This document shows positions 54,557 through 63,225 of a stretch of 64,000 nucleotides of DNA, one piece after another. The translations under genes and the position numbers were made by a program. The DNA lies in NCBI GenBank assembly GCA_963845975.1, contig CAWJUD010000001.1, forward strand, positions 2,046,001-2,110,000. Direction: 5' to 3'. The stretch comes from JBEKIK01 sp963845975. GTDB lineage: Bacteria; Planctomycetota; Planctomycetia; Pirellulales; Thermoguttaceae. The stretch's first letter is position 1. The number at the start of each line of letters is the position of its first letter. The notes below the pieces were generated by a model that was not told where the DNA came from, made no database searches, and worked only from the letters and a program-made list of their open reading frames with translations.

Positions 54557-54904
54557 TTACTTCTTTAGCGTCTGTCTTTTTTTGCCGGCCATATCAGCGG
54601 CGTGTGCTTCCAGACCGATCCGGCGAATCTGGCGAACGCAGGCGGCACGGTCGGAGCGGAAGATCGCGCCGAACACTTTTGCGATCCAGTTGTTGAACAT
54701 CCGGCAGTCGTCGGGATTTTGAAAATCCTTGCAGTCGGCGCAGGATGGAAACTGATTGCTTACGCAGCATGCCCGGACCTTGCACCAGGCGGCCTTGTGA
54801 TTTTCCCGGCATCCCGGACACCTGCCGCGGAGATATGCCCTGCAAGCCCCGCAGTACAGGCCGCAGTATGCGACCAGCTTGGAGTCGGCAATGATATCTT
54901 TCAT
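54557..54904 (-). CDS. DUF3795 cysteine-rich protein
   Basis: Protein of 115 aa with ten cysteines in pairs: LVAYCGLYCGACRAYLRGRC, PGCRENHKAAWCKVRACCVS and FPSCADCKDFQNPDDCRMF. This fits DUF3795, whose members probably bind metal or a small cluster through CxxCxxC motifs. No transmembrane or signal segment. Start at 54904; a purine-rich site precedes it on the minus strand. The role is unknown. It lies between the nucleotidyltransferase and the POT transporter, all on the minus strand but with gaps of over 100 bases. Confidence 0.82.
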   Translation of the reverse strand: MKDIIADSKLVAYCGLYCGACRAYLRGRCPGCRENHKAAWCKVRACCVSNQFPSCADCKDFQNPDDCRMFNNWIAKVFGAIFRSDRAACVRQIRRIGLEAHAADMAGKKRQTLKK

Positions 54905-55026
54905 CGTATATCTCCTTTAGCAATGTCGGTTATCGCGGTTTAAGCGGAGGGGAATTGTCTGCCTGATATTTTTGCTGATTTTAAGAGGGGAATTATTTCG
55001 GGCTTTGTCTTACTCCGCGAAACCCG

Positions 55027-56448
55027 CTATGTCGCGGCTTCGTCTTGAATGTAGGATTTTTCCCGGTAAAAGGAGGCGGTAATAACAAATAGTACAGCCG
55101 TGATAAGCATGGCGATGGTAAAGAACCAATAGTAACTCGCTCCCGGCAGTTTGCTGCTGCCGTCCGGATTTTCGATGAATAAATTCACGGCCGAGGTAAA
55201 TGAATTTCCCACGGTCTGCGAGAGCAGAAACAATCCCATCACCAAGGACTTCAACTTTTTCGGGGCTTGCGTGTAAGCGAATTCCAAACAGGTGATGGAG
55301 ACCATGATTTCCGCTACGGAAATTGTAAAATAGCTGAACATTTGCCAATAGACCGAAGAAATTGTCTTGTCCTGTATCCCTTGTTCAACCAAGGCCGAGC
55401 AGGCGAATGAAATCGCGCAAATAAACATGCCTATGGATATCTTTCTCAAGTAAGTCATGCGCACGACTTTGTTCATGGCGGGATATATGACGTAACTGAA
55501 TAAAGGTATAAACACTAAAATTAAAACCGAATTTACCACCTGGACTTGATTTTGATCGATTTCCCAATCGGACAGGCCTTTTAGAAACTTCCAACCGGAA
55601 TCGACGAGATAATTTTCCAGCGATCTAATCCAGGCGAAATCGAGCACGTGCCGATCCATGGCTTTTGCCTGAAGGATCCAAGCGGAATAAGTTTGATTGT
55701 ACAAGGCCCAAAACATGGCGATGAACACCAGGAAGATCACTCCCAATTTTACAATGACCTCCAAGCCCTCCTTGCTGAAAATATCTTTAATGAACTGTCC
55801 GCCGCTGGGCGGAATGTGGACGAATTTTTTCCGGCCCAACCAGAAAATAAACGTGGCCGCGAACATTAAAATGCCCGGTATGCCAAACGCGACTTTTGCT
55901 CCGTAGTGTTTTAATAGGACCGGAGTAAGAAGCACGGAGAACAAGGAGCCAAAATTAATGGAAAAGTAAAACCAACCGAATACTTTTTCCAAAAGGTGTT
56001 GATTTTTGGCGCCGAACTGATCGCCCACGTTTGCCGAAACGCACGATTTTATCCCGCCCGATCCCAGAGCGATCAAAGACAGCCCCAACAACAATCCCAA
56101 GCGCGTTTGGTCTCCGGCCATGGCAACGCATCCCAAACAATAGACCAGGGAAAAATTAAAAATCGTTCGATATTTTCCCCATAGGGCGTCGGCTATGATC
56201 GCACCTATAAACGGGAAAAAATATACGCCCGCAACAAACAAGTGATACGTGGCTTTGGCTTTTTCCGGCGACATGACCGCGAGATGACCTGAGTAGTCGA
56301 GCAAGCGCTCGGTCATGTAAGTGACCAAGATGGTATTCATTCCGTAAAAGCAGAAGCGTTCGGCGGCCTCGTTGCCAATAATGTAAGGAACGCCGGGCGG
56401 CATCTTGTCGGTGGCAATCGGGGCGGTGAGATAAGCGGTTTTGCTCAT
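55027..56448 (-). CDS. POT family proton-dependent oligopeptide transporter
   Basis: Inner-membrane MFS-type symporter of 473 aa with 14 or so hydrophobic segments, driving di- or tripeptide uptake with protons. The POT signature is YIIGNEAAERFCFYGMNTIL (E-x-x-E-R-F-x-Y motif) followed by the G-x-x-x-A-D motif region IGAIIADALWGKYRTI. The second signature FYFSINFGSLFS fits the FYxxINxGS family motif. It stands alone; the intergenic space upstream to 56700 holds nothing recognised. Confidence 0.94.
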   Translation of the reverse strand: MSKTAYLTAPIATDKMPPGVPYIIGNEAAERFCFYGMNTILVTYMTERLLDYSGHLAVMSPEKAKATYHLFVAGVYFFPFIGAIIADALWGKYRTIFNFSLVYCLGCVAMAGDQTRLGLLLGLSLIALGSGGIKSCVSANVGDQFGAKNQHLLEKVFGWFYFSINFGSLFSVLLTPVLLKHYGAKVAFGIPGILMFAATFIFWLGRKKFVHIPPSGGQFIKDIFSKEGLEVIVKLGVIFLVFIAMFWALYNQTYSAWILQAKAMDRHVLDFAWIRSLENYLVDSGWKFLKGLSDWEIDQNQVQVVNSVLILVFIPLFSYVIYPAMNKVVRMTYLRKISIGMFICAISFACSALVEQGIQDKTISSVYWQMFSYFTISVAEIMVSITCLEFAYTQAPKKLKSLVMGLFLLSQTVGNSFTSAVNLFIENPDGSSKLPGASYYWFFTIAMLITAVLFVITASFYREKSYIQDEAAT

Positions 56449-56700
56449 AGAGTAACACCATTAGTGTATTTGATATTAAGCCGATAAGGTGGTTTCTAGG
56501 CTATCTTGAGTTATGATGGGTTGTTTTGGATTCAGAATCCCAAGTGCATATCTAATTTCGCCTTTACCGGCAGACTTTCCGGCATCCGACACAAGTTTTT
56601 TCCGAAACCTGTAATTTCGCCGGGTGTTTAACTAGTAGTAGCGTACCAGCCAAAAAAGGGCAAGAGACGCTGGTTTTTTTATGCGCTTGGGGAAAGATTC

Positions 56701-57063
56701 ATGTGGAGGATATTTGCGGTTCTGGGCCTGGCATTGAGTATTGGCGGTGCGGCGGCCTTTGCCCAGGATGGACAGTCGAAAAAGGCAGGCACTAGGAAAA
56801 AACAACAGAATGTCGAACAGGTTTTCAAGGCCAAGGACAAGGATCATGACGGCAAACTCTCCAAAGAAGAGTTCTTAGGCAAGGTCAAAGATCCTGAACG
56901 TCTGAAAATCCTTGAAGGGCGTTTCAAGGCCATTGATGCCGACGGCGACGGGTATATCACGCTCGACGAGTCTAAAGCCTACTGGGCAAAACACGCGCAT
57001 CTAGCAGGCAAACAGCATGGCAAAAAACAGCCGCATCAGGTGAAGTCCACCGTGATAACCTAG
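56701..57063 (+). CDS. Secreted EF-hand protein
   Basis: Protein of 120 aa. The signal peptide (FAVLGLALSIGGAAAFAQ) is followed by a lysine-rich stretch and two canonical EF-hand loops: DKDHDGKLSKEE (46-57) and DADGDGYITLDE (79-90), with acidic residues at positions 1, 3, 5 and 12. It should bind calcium in the periplasm or outside. Small EF-hand proteins are abundant in planctomycetes, where calcium-dependent surface functions are suspected. It has a monocistronic look and a structured RNA segment follows its stop. Confidence 0.85.
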   Translation: MWRIFAVLGLALSIGGAAAFAQDGQSKKAGTRKKQQNVEQVFKAKDKDHDGKLSKEEFLGKVKDPERLKILEGRFKAIDADGDGYITLDESKAYWAKHAHLAGKQHGKKQPHQVKSTVIT

Positions 57064-57136
57064 TTGAGTGCATGCATTGGCGAAACGCCAGTGCCACCCA
57101 ACGACTTGGAAGCAAACAAATAAATTGAGGACAATT

Positions 57137-57218
57137 AGTCCGTGACGACCGGTACAGTCGGGATCGCTTCATCCCCCCGTCAGGCGAGTCTCGAGCCATA
57201 AGCCGGTCTTAGCGGACT
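57137..57218 (+). ncRNA. Candidate structured RNA before panD
   Basis: Two stacked perfect helices close an 82-base fold: AGTCCG (57137-57142) with CGGACT (57213-57218), and GACCGG (57147-57152) with CCGGTC (57203-57208), separated by TGAC/TTAG internal loops. Inside are C-rich and GAG-rich segments. A strong intrinsic terminator follows at once, then panD. This could be an attenuator/riboswitch-like leader or a short independent RNA. It matches no family I can name. Confidence 0.55.
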
Positions 57219-57225
57219 TATTTTG

Positions 57226-57265
57226 GCGGAAAGAGGACTCTATTGCTCCTCTTTCCGCTTTTTTT
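57226..57265 (+). terminator. Intrinsic terminator upstream of panD
   Basis: A perfect 12-bp stem, GCGGAAAGAGGA (57226-57237) with TCCTCTTTCCGC (57247-57258), is followed by T7 (57259-57265). It would end transcripts from the EF-hand gene or the structured RNA and lies 93 bases before the panD start. Confidence 0.88.
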
Positions 57266-57357
57266 ATCGGTTGAAATAATTAGAAATGGGTGTAATACTG
57301 AATGCTTCGGATAACCATTTTCCGGATAATTTAGCCATTTTAGCGGGGAGATCCGGC

Positions 57358-57708
57358 GTGCAAAGGTTCATGTTACGGTCGAAAATACATCGGGCTACGC
57401 TTACGGGCACCGATCTGGACTACGAGGGCAGCATCGCCATGGACCGGGAACTCATGGACGCGGCCGATATTCTGCCCGGCGAACAGGTGCATGTGTTGAA
57501 CCTTTATAACGGCGAGCGTCTTATTACTTACGCCATCGAGGCCCCGGCCGGATCGGGCACCATGCTCTTAAACGGCCCGGCCGCCCGGCTGGGATCGCCC
57601 GGCGATATTGTCATAGTGCTGGCTTATTGCGCGGTCTCAGAGGAGGAAACCCGGAAAATCAAACCCATTGTCGTGCAGGTTGATGCGAAGAACCGGATTG
57701 TTTCTTAA
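57358..57708 (+). CDS. panD: Aspartate 1-decarboxylase
   Basis: Pyruvoyl enzyme of 116 aa that makes beta-alanine from aspartate for pantothenate and CoA. The proenzyme start VQRFMLRSKIHRATLT matches PanD closely, which is why the GTG at 57358 is chosen; GGGAG lies about 7 bases upstream. Self-cleavage occurs between Gly24 and Ser25 (YEGSIAMD), leaving the pyruvoyl group. NGERLITYAIEAPAGSGTML and GPAARLGSPGDIVIVLAYC form the core. Expression may be under the structured RNA and terminator upstream. No panB or panC is adjacent. Confidence 0.95.
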   Translation: MQRFMLRSKIHRATLTGTDLDYEGSIAMDRELMDAADILPGEQVHVLNLYNGERLITYAIEAPAGSGTMLLNGPAARLGSPGDIVIVLAYCAVSEEETRKIKPIVVQVDAKNRIVS

Positions 57709-57825
57709 AGTTTTCATTTCACAGTTTACAGTTCTGCGCTCTGCATTTTGCCTTACGCGTTTTTTCCTCCGATCTCCAGCCTAAAGTCTCCGGCCTCAGG
57801 CCTAAAAAAGTGCTAGAATTTCATC

Positions 57826-59097
57826 ATGGAATCGACCATTTTTCAGCAGTTGGGAATTTCCGTGCTGTTGGGCCTGTTGGTGGGTTTGCAGCGCGAGCAT
57901 GCGGCATCGGGCATTGCCGGGATGCGCACGTTCCCCTTGATTACCGTGCTGGGAACGCTCTCGGCATTGCTGGCCGACTACTTGGGCGTGTGGGTGGTTC
58001 CCGCCGCGATGCTGGGGGTTGTGGCCGTGATCATGGCCGGCCATCTGCTGCAACTCCGCCAGGCGGAACCCCATGCCGGAACAACCACCGACATGGCGAT
58101 GCTGGTGATGTTTGCCGTCGGGGCGTACCTGGTCGTCGGCCCGATGGTCGTGGCCGTGGCCGTGGGCGGAGGCGTGGCCGTTTTACTGCAATTCAAAGGC
58201 GAACTGCACGGCATAGCCAAAAAACTAGGCGACGAGGACCTGCGTGCGATAATGCAATTCGTGCTCATAAGCTGCATCATCCTGCCGGTGTTGCCCGATC
58301 AAAACTTCGGACCGTCGCACTTCCTGGGGTTCGCCAAACACGAACTGGACGTATTTAATCCCTTTGAGACCTGGTTGATGGTCGTGCTCATCGTGGGCAT
58401 GAGCCTGGGCGGATACATCGTTTATAAATTTTTCGGCGGTAACGCGGGGATCCTGCTGGGCGGGGTGTTGGGCGGGGCCATTTCCAGCACGGCCACTACC
58501 GTTAGCTATTCCCAGCAGGCAAAAGACAATTTTATCGACCGGCGAGCAGCGGCCATTGTGATTATGATTGCCTCGACGGTTTCCTTTGTCCGGGTGTTGA
58601 TCGCGGTTCTGGTCGTATCGCCCGACTTTCTGGCCAAGGTCAGCGGGCCGGTGGGCGTCCTGATGGGTTTGACGTTCCTGCCGGCAATAATAATTTGGAT
58701 GTGGAATAGCCGGCAGCCCAAGCCCATGCCCGAGCAAAAAAATCCCACGCAAATGAAATCGGCCTTGGTTTTCGGGGCCATGTATGTAGGCGTGCTGTTC
58801 GCCTTGGCGGCGGCCAAACAATTTATCGGCGGCGGCGGATTGTATCTGGTGGCCGGACTGTCCGGGCTGACCGAAATGGACGCCATCACGCTTTCCACGG
58901 CCCGCATGTCGCTTTTGGATCAATCGATTATGGCGACCGTGGGCTGGCGATTGATCGTTGTGGCAGCCATGGCCAACATGGTTTCAAAATCGATGCTCGC
59001 CGGTTTATTGGGCGGTTGGGGATTGTTAAGACAAATTCTCATCCTGTTTGCCGTTCCACTGGCTGGAGGAGCGGCGATCCTGTATTTATGTAAATAG
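57826..59097 (+). CDS. MgtC/DUF4010 membrane protein
   Basis: Membrane protein of 423 aa with an MgtC-like N-terminal part (LLGLLVGLQREHAASGIAGM, RTFPLITVLGTLSALLADYL) and about 10-12 helices in total; the DUF4010 C-terminal half contains GGVLGGAISSTATTVSYSQQ. MgtC-type proteins influence magnesium stress and membrane potential and interact with ATP synthase in pathogens; a similar role is possible here. It lies 117 bases after panD, without a clear common promoter. Confidence 0.85.
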   Translation: MESTIFQQLGISVLLGLLVGLQREHAASGIAGMRTFPLITVLGTLSALLADYLGVWVVPAAMLGVVAVIMAGHLLQLRQAEPHAGTTTDMAMLVMFAVGAYLVVGPMVVAVAVGGGVAVLLQFKGELHGIAKKLGDEDLRAIMQFVLISCIILPVLPDQNFGPSHFLGFAKHELDVFNPFETWLMVVLIVGMSLGGYIVYKFFGGNAGILLGGVLGGAISSTATTVSYSQQAKDNFIDRRAAAIVIMIASTVSFVRVLIAVLVVSPDFLAKVSGPVGVLMGLTFLPAIIIWMWNSRQPKPMPEQKNPTQMKSALVFGAMYVGVLFALAAAKQFIGGGGLYLVAGLSGLTEMDAITLSTARMSLLDQSIMATVGWRLIVVAAMANMVSKSMLAGLLGGWGLLRQILILFAVPLAGGAAILYLCK

Positions 59098-59291
59098 GGC
59101 TCAGGGTTTGGATTCAAAGATTAGGATTTAGGCATCGTGCGTCATGGGCCAAAACTCTTGTGGAAAATGCTGAACCCTGAACCCTGACCTCTGAATCCCG
59201 TAATTTCCTTCCCCCTGATCTGGACGCATATCAGAAAAATGGTAGTATGGGGGATTGGGTATTAGTTATCGGCATGTTCGTGGAGTAGTGT

Positions 59292-59513
59292 ATGGTCAAA
59301 AAAGACGAAGCCATTGAAGTCGAGGGTACGGTTACCGAAGCCCTGGCAAATACGCGATTTCGGGTGCAATTGGAGAGCGGTCACACGGTAATCGCCCATG
59401 TGGCTGGAAAGATGCGAAAAAACTTCATCCGCATTGTTCCCGGCGATCGAGTCCGGGTAGAACTGTCCCCTTATGATCTGAGCAAAGGCCGAATTACCTT
59501 CCGCGAGCGTTAA
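59292..59513 (+). CDS. infA: Translation initiation factor IF-1
   Basis: OB-fold protein of 73 aa that binds the ribosomal A site and cooperates with IF-2 and IF-3 during initiation. Sequence EAIEVEGTVTEALANTRFRV, HTVIAHVAGKMRKNFIRIVP and GDRVRVELSPYDLSKGRITF is close to the family consensus; the length is typical. GGAG precedes the start. It is isolated from ribosomal protein genes, as is common for infA in several phyla. Confidence 0.97.
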   Translation: MVKKDEAIEVEGTVTEALANTRFRVQLESGHTVIAHVAGKMRKNFIRIVPGDRVRVELSPYDLSKGRITFRER

Positions 59514-59777
59514 AGCTTATCTGGGCTTGGGGAAATACAGCGCACGCCCACCTTTCCATACCAAAGGGGTGTAAGAATTCCACTTTTGCCCCCTCTTGGG
59601 TGTTAAATTTATCCCGCTTGATATTATTTTCTTCCTTTTTGCATACCAAGATTCTAAAATTACCCGCGAATTATAAGCTGACAAGAATGGGTTTTTTAAC
59701 GTAAACTTGCTAACTCTCGGATATATAGTGTTTTAACTCGTGGAAACCAACCTAAGGTGTCTAAAGGAGAACCGACC

Positions 59778-61418
59778 GTGAAGAAGAATTTTTGTTCGAT
59801 GTTGAGCGTCGTCTTGGTGTTAAGCATCCTGAGCATGGCTTTACCCTTGGCTGCTGCCGCCGAGCTGAAACCGATGGTGACCGTATCGTTTTCGGGTTAT
59901 AGCGAACTGAAGGCCGACGTGGAGGCATTCGGTAAACTGGCCGGCAGGCCCGAGTTGGCCCAGCTACTGGAAGGCATGCTGGCAATGGTGACCCAGGGCA
60001 AAGGGCTGGCCATGTTGGATCAAAATCAACCATTGGGCATAGTCGTACTCAACGATAGTGAGGATTTCACGGGATACGGTTTTCTGCCCGTCAGCGATTT
60101 ACCGTCACTAATGGAACTGATGAAGAACGTCATGGGGGGAGAGAGTCCGAAGCTCGAACACGGCATGTATGAGATACCGCTGGGCGCGGTAAGCGTGTAT
60201 GCCACGCAAAAAGGCAAATGGACGTACGTGTCTCAGAATCCAAAGACTTTTGACGCGGTGTCGAACGATCCGGCAAGTTTGCTGGGCGATATGCCCAAAA
60301 GATATCTGTTGGCCGTGCGGGCGTCGGTGAAGAACATTCCCGATTCGATGCAGCAAAAGGCCCTGGCTTTTTTGACGATGTTCATGCAATCGTCGATGCA
60401 GCCCCCCGAGATAATGAAGCAGAATATCGAGCAGATAGAACGCTGGTCCAAGGAATTAGATGAGGTGATGCTCGGTGTAACTCTCGATCGGCAGACGAAC
60501 AGTTCCTATCTGGACCTGGAATTGACCGCCAAACCGGGCACCAATATGGCCGCGGAATTGGCGGCAACCAAGCCGGGCAAAACCGATTTTGCCGGGCTTA
60601 AAATTCCCGGCGCAGCCGTTACTTTCAACTACACGGTTACTTTGACCGACGAGGCCGTCGCCCGCGCCAAAAAAACCATGGATATTTACCATGCCATGGT
60701 CCAGGACGGAGTGAAAGAACAAGACTTATCCAAGGAGCAACTCGATTTGGCCACGGACGTGCTCAACCAACTCTTCGACGTGGCGGCAAAAACCATCGAG
60801 CTGAAGAAGACCGATTGCGGTTTGGCCGTGGTTTTGGAACCCAATGCGTTGACCGTGGCAGCCGGCAGCGTCGTGGCCGACGGCGCTAAACTGGAAGACA
60901 TCCTGAAGAAACTGCTCGCCGAGGCCGAGAAAAACGAACCCGACACTGCGAAACTCGTTAAACTTAACGCGGAAACCTATAAAGGCGTCCGCTTTGATGT
61001 CTTTTCCGTGCCCGTGCCTCCCGATCCAAAGTTGGCGGCCATGGTGGGCGATATGCTGGACGTTGTCCTGGGCATAAGCGATAAAAAAGTGTTTATCGCC
61101 GCCGGACGCGATGCGGCTAAAACGCTCAAAGAAGTCATCGACAAATCGCAAACCGAGGCCGGCAAGGAAGTCCCGGCCTACCAAGTCGTAGTGTCGGGCT
61201 TGAAGATCGCCAAGTTCGCATCCGCCATTGCCGACGACGACATGGTCAAGAACATGGCCGACAAGATAGCGGGCAGTTTGGAACAATCCGGCGGCAAGGA
61301 TCACTTGACCATCGTGACAGAGCCCATTCCAAATGGCACCCGCGTCAGGTTGGAATTGGAAGAAGGAATTCTAAAAGCCCTGGGCGGAATACAACCGGGC
61401 ATGCCCATGGGTCAGTGA
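59778..61418 (+). CDS. Large secreted hypothetical protein
   Basis: Protein of 546 aa from GTG 59778, selected because AAGGAG lies ten bases upstream; an in-frame start at 59757 lacks this. The signal peptide is MLSVVLVLSILSMALPLAAA with cleavage near AAAAE. The mature chain is a long alpha/beta protein without a transmembrane segment; strands like LGIVVLNDSEDFTGYGFLPV and VTLDRQTNSSYLDLELTAKP alternate with helices. It resembles the large secreted planctomycete proteins of unknown function. Its last 48 bases overlap the converging PAP2 gene. Confidence 0.72.
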   Translation: MKKNFCSMLSVVLVLSILSMALPLAAAAELKPMVTVSFSGYSELKADVEAFGKLAGRPELAQLLEGMLAMVTQGKGLAMLDQNQPLGIVVLNDSEDFTGYGFLPVSDLPSLMELMKNVMGGESPKLEHGMYEIPLGAVSVYATQKGKWTYVSQNPKTFDAVSNDPASLLGDMPKRYLLAVRASVKNIPDSMQQKALAFLTMFMQSSMQPPEIMKQNIEQIERWSKELDEVMLGVTLDRQTNSSYLDLELTAKPGTNMAAELAATKPGKTDFAGLKIPGAAVTFNYTVTLTDEAVARAKKTMDIYHAMVQDGVKEQDLSKEQLDLATDVLNQLFDVAAKTIELKKTDCGLAVVLEPNALTVAAGSVVADGAKLEDILKKLLAEAEKNEPDTAKLVKLNAETYKGVRFDVFSVPVPPDPKLAAMVGDMLDVVLGISDKKVFIAAGRDAAKTLKEVIDKSQTEAGKEVPAYQVVVSGLKIAKFASAIADDDMVKNMADKIAGSLEQSGGKDHLTIVTEPIPNGTRVRLELEEGILKALGGIQPGMPMGQ

Positions 61419-62218
61419 TTGTGATCCAAAGCGAAACAGCGCCGCAAGGGCCAGGCCGGTGAAATAGACGATGCCCGCCGACCAGACCACGTCGCTGGCA
61501 AAGTGCGAACCGGCGACGATGCGGGCCAAACCCATGATCGTCCCGCCCGCCAGACCAAGGGCGAAAAAGGCCGCCGCCAACCTGGGCCGCCTGCGATAGA
61601 GCACGAATGCCGGGGCCATCAGGTAAAAACCCATCGAGGCATGGCCCGAAGGAAACGAAGCCCCGTCGCTGATTCCTATATCTCCCACTGCCAGGTATGG
61701 CTGCTGGCCGCGGAAAGGAATAGTGTCGTTCGGCGCGGCCGCCCCCAATATGGTTTAAATATGCCATTTATCAACAAGCCCGGTCCAAGTCCCAGCATTA
61801 GGGCAAAGAACAATCCGGCGTCGCGGCAGGGTCTTAGTTTCGACCAAAACAGACTAATTAAGGCGACCAGTAATCCGCCCGCGCCCATGATCAAAGCCGG
61901 ATAAACGCCCAGGTCATACAGTGATTTCCAAGGTTCGACGCCCCTTAAGGGCCAATGTGAATCCGATTCCAGAGACGAACCGTTGCTAACATAAAACTGC
62001 CGGGAAAGCAGCAAATCCGCATCGGTAGTCCAAAAAATTATCGTCGCCGAAACCAGCAGCGCCAGCGGAATCCACAAGGGCGGGGTCTTGATGACATACT
62101 TGAACATTCCGCCCAGGAAGCTAAATACCCTGTTCAGTCCGTCCGCCGGCTGGGGCGTGGCGGACGACACGGGAGCGTCCTGTTGATCGGCGGGAAATTT
62201 ACAGATTCTAAGCGTCAT
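61371..62218 (-). CDS. PAP2-family phosphatase, frameshifted
   Basis: Membrane phosphatase of 282 aa after joining, acting on lipid phosphates such as phosphatidic acid or undecaprenyl pyrophosphate. Several helices precede the first motif K-x6-R-P in KPYWGRPR (about 157-164). The second, SFPSGHASM, and third, ARIVAGSHFASDVVW, lie in the -1 frame that ends at 61371. The break lies within plus-strand 61731-61746; adding one base joins RPR to PNDTIPFRGQQPYLAV. The corrected order is typical of PAP2 enzymes. It converges on and slightly overlaps the secreted-protein gene. Confidence 0.87.
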
Positions 62219-62366
62219 GAAACTTATCGGTCTTCAGATATCAATTGTCCGGCCTAAAGCCTGCAGCCTTCGGCAGGCGGTATTTTTATCGGCAAAACGG
62301 TTTAAAAGCCAGACCGATTTACAGGAGCGATTGCCGCGCAATTTTCCCAGTTTGCTTATATTGGAA

Positions 62367-62963
62367 CTATTTGCGTTTATCTGCCCGTGGAACAGACTTC
62401 TGTTTGCCGCGAACTAGCCAATAAATACCCACGGGAACTCCCACGAAGAAAAAAGGATTTAGCACTCCGGTAATTAAAATCACTTCCGGAATGGGAGTGG
62501 TCCAGGAGTTTTCTGCTCTTACGATGCATCCGACCGCCGCGCTGGCGCAGAATGCCAATATGCCTATCGCGATAGCAATGAATCCGGCGATGTTGAACCA
62601 GGAAGCGGATCTGGGATGAACGGCCGCTTTATATCCGAAAATCAACAAACTTATCGCCACGGCCACCGTTCCGGGGAAGAAAAGCCACTTGGCGGCAGTG
62701 GTTATTCCCTCTACATAATCGCTGGAGTCTGAGATTTTTTTCACCGCCTCGTTAACGGGAAAAGATACTAGCCAGCCCATTATGACCAAAAATACCCCAA
62801 CATCGATGAGCCAAATCGAAAATCTGGGAAATTCTATGGGAGTCTGGGCCACTGCCGAGCCGGCCTGTTCCTTCTCGACTTTAAACAACTCCATTAACAC
62901 GTAAACAATGACCGCCAGCAAAAACGAAACGTAAATTTCGATATATAGGATTTTTATGTCCAT
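62367..62963 (-). CDS. Hypothetical multi-pass membrane protein
   Basis: Protein of 198 aa from ATG 62963, chosen for GGAG about eight bases upstream; the frame opens earlier at 63050. Five hydrophobic segments are evident (YVSFLLAVIVYVLMELF, IDVGVFLVIMGWLVSFPV, WLFFPGTVAVAISLLIFGYK, WFNIAGFIAIAIGILAFCAS, LITGVLNPFFFVGVPVGIYW) and a basic C terminus. No family recognised. Neighbouring PAP2 phosphatase is on the same strand 149 bases downstream. Confidence 0.72.
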   Translation of the reverse strand: MDIKILYIEIYVSFLLAVIVYVLMELFKVEKEQAGSAVAQTPIEFPRFSIWLIDVGVFLVIMGWLVSFPVNEAVKKISDSSDYVEGITTAAKWLFFPGTVAVAISLLIFGYKAAVHPRSASWFNIAGFIAIAIGILAFCASAAVGCIVRAENSWTTPIPEVILITGVLNPFFFVGVPVGIYWLVRGKQKSVPRADKRK

Positions 62964-63225
62964 GGGCTTGTCTCCAATTTTATGAAGAATGATCCGCTTT
63001 TTTCCCTTTTCACTTCGATTTATTTTATTGATTAGTCGTCTGACTATCAACTAGAGCCCCGGACAATAAAATGGCATGGGGATGCGTTATTCGGGTGCGG
63101 ATATGATAATTTCCGGCAGAATTGAGGCGCGGAACGCGCCAGGAGCGACCGGCAAGGGCATTTAGCTTAGGCCGACATTCTTCCGCGCTAAATTCTACAC
63201 TTCGCTCGGAAGGGCGGGATTATTA

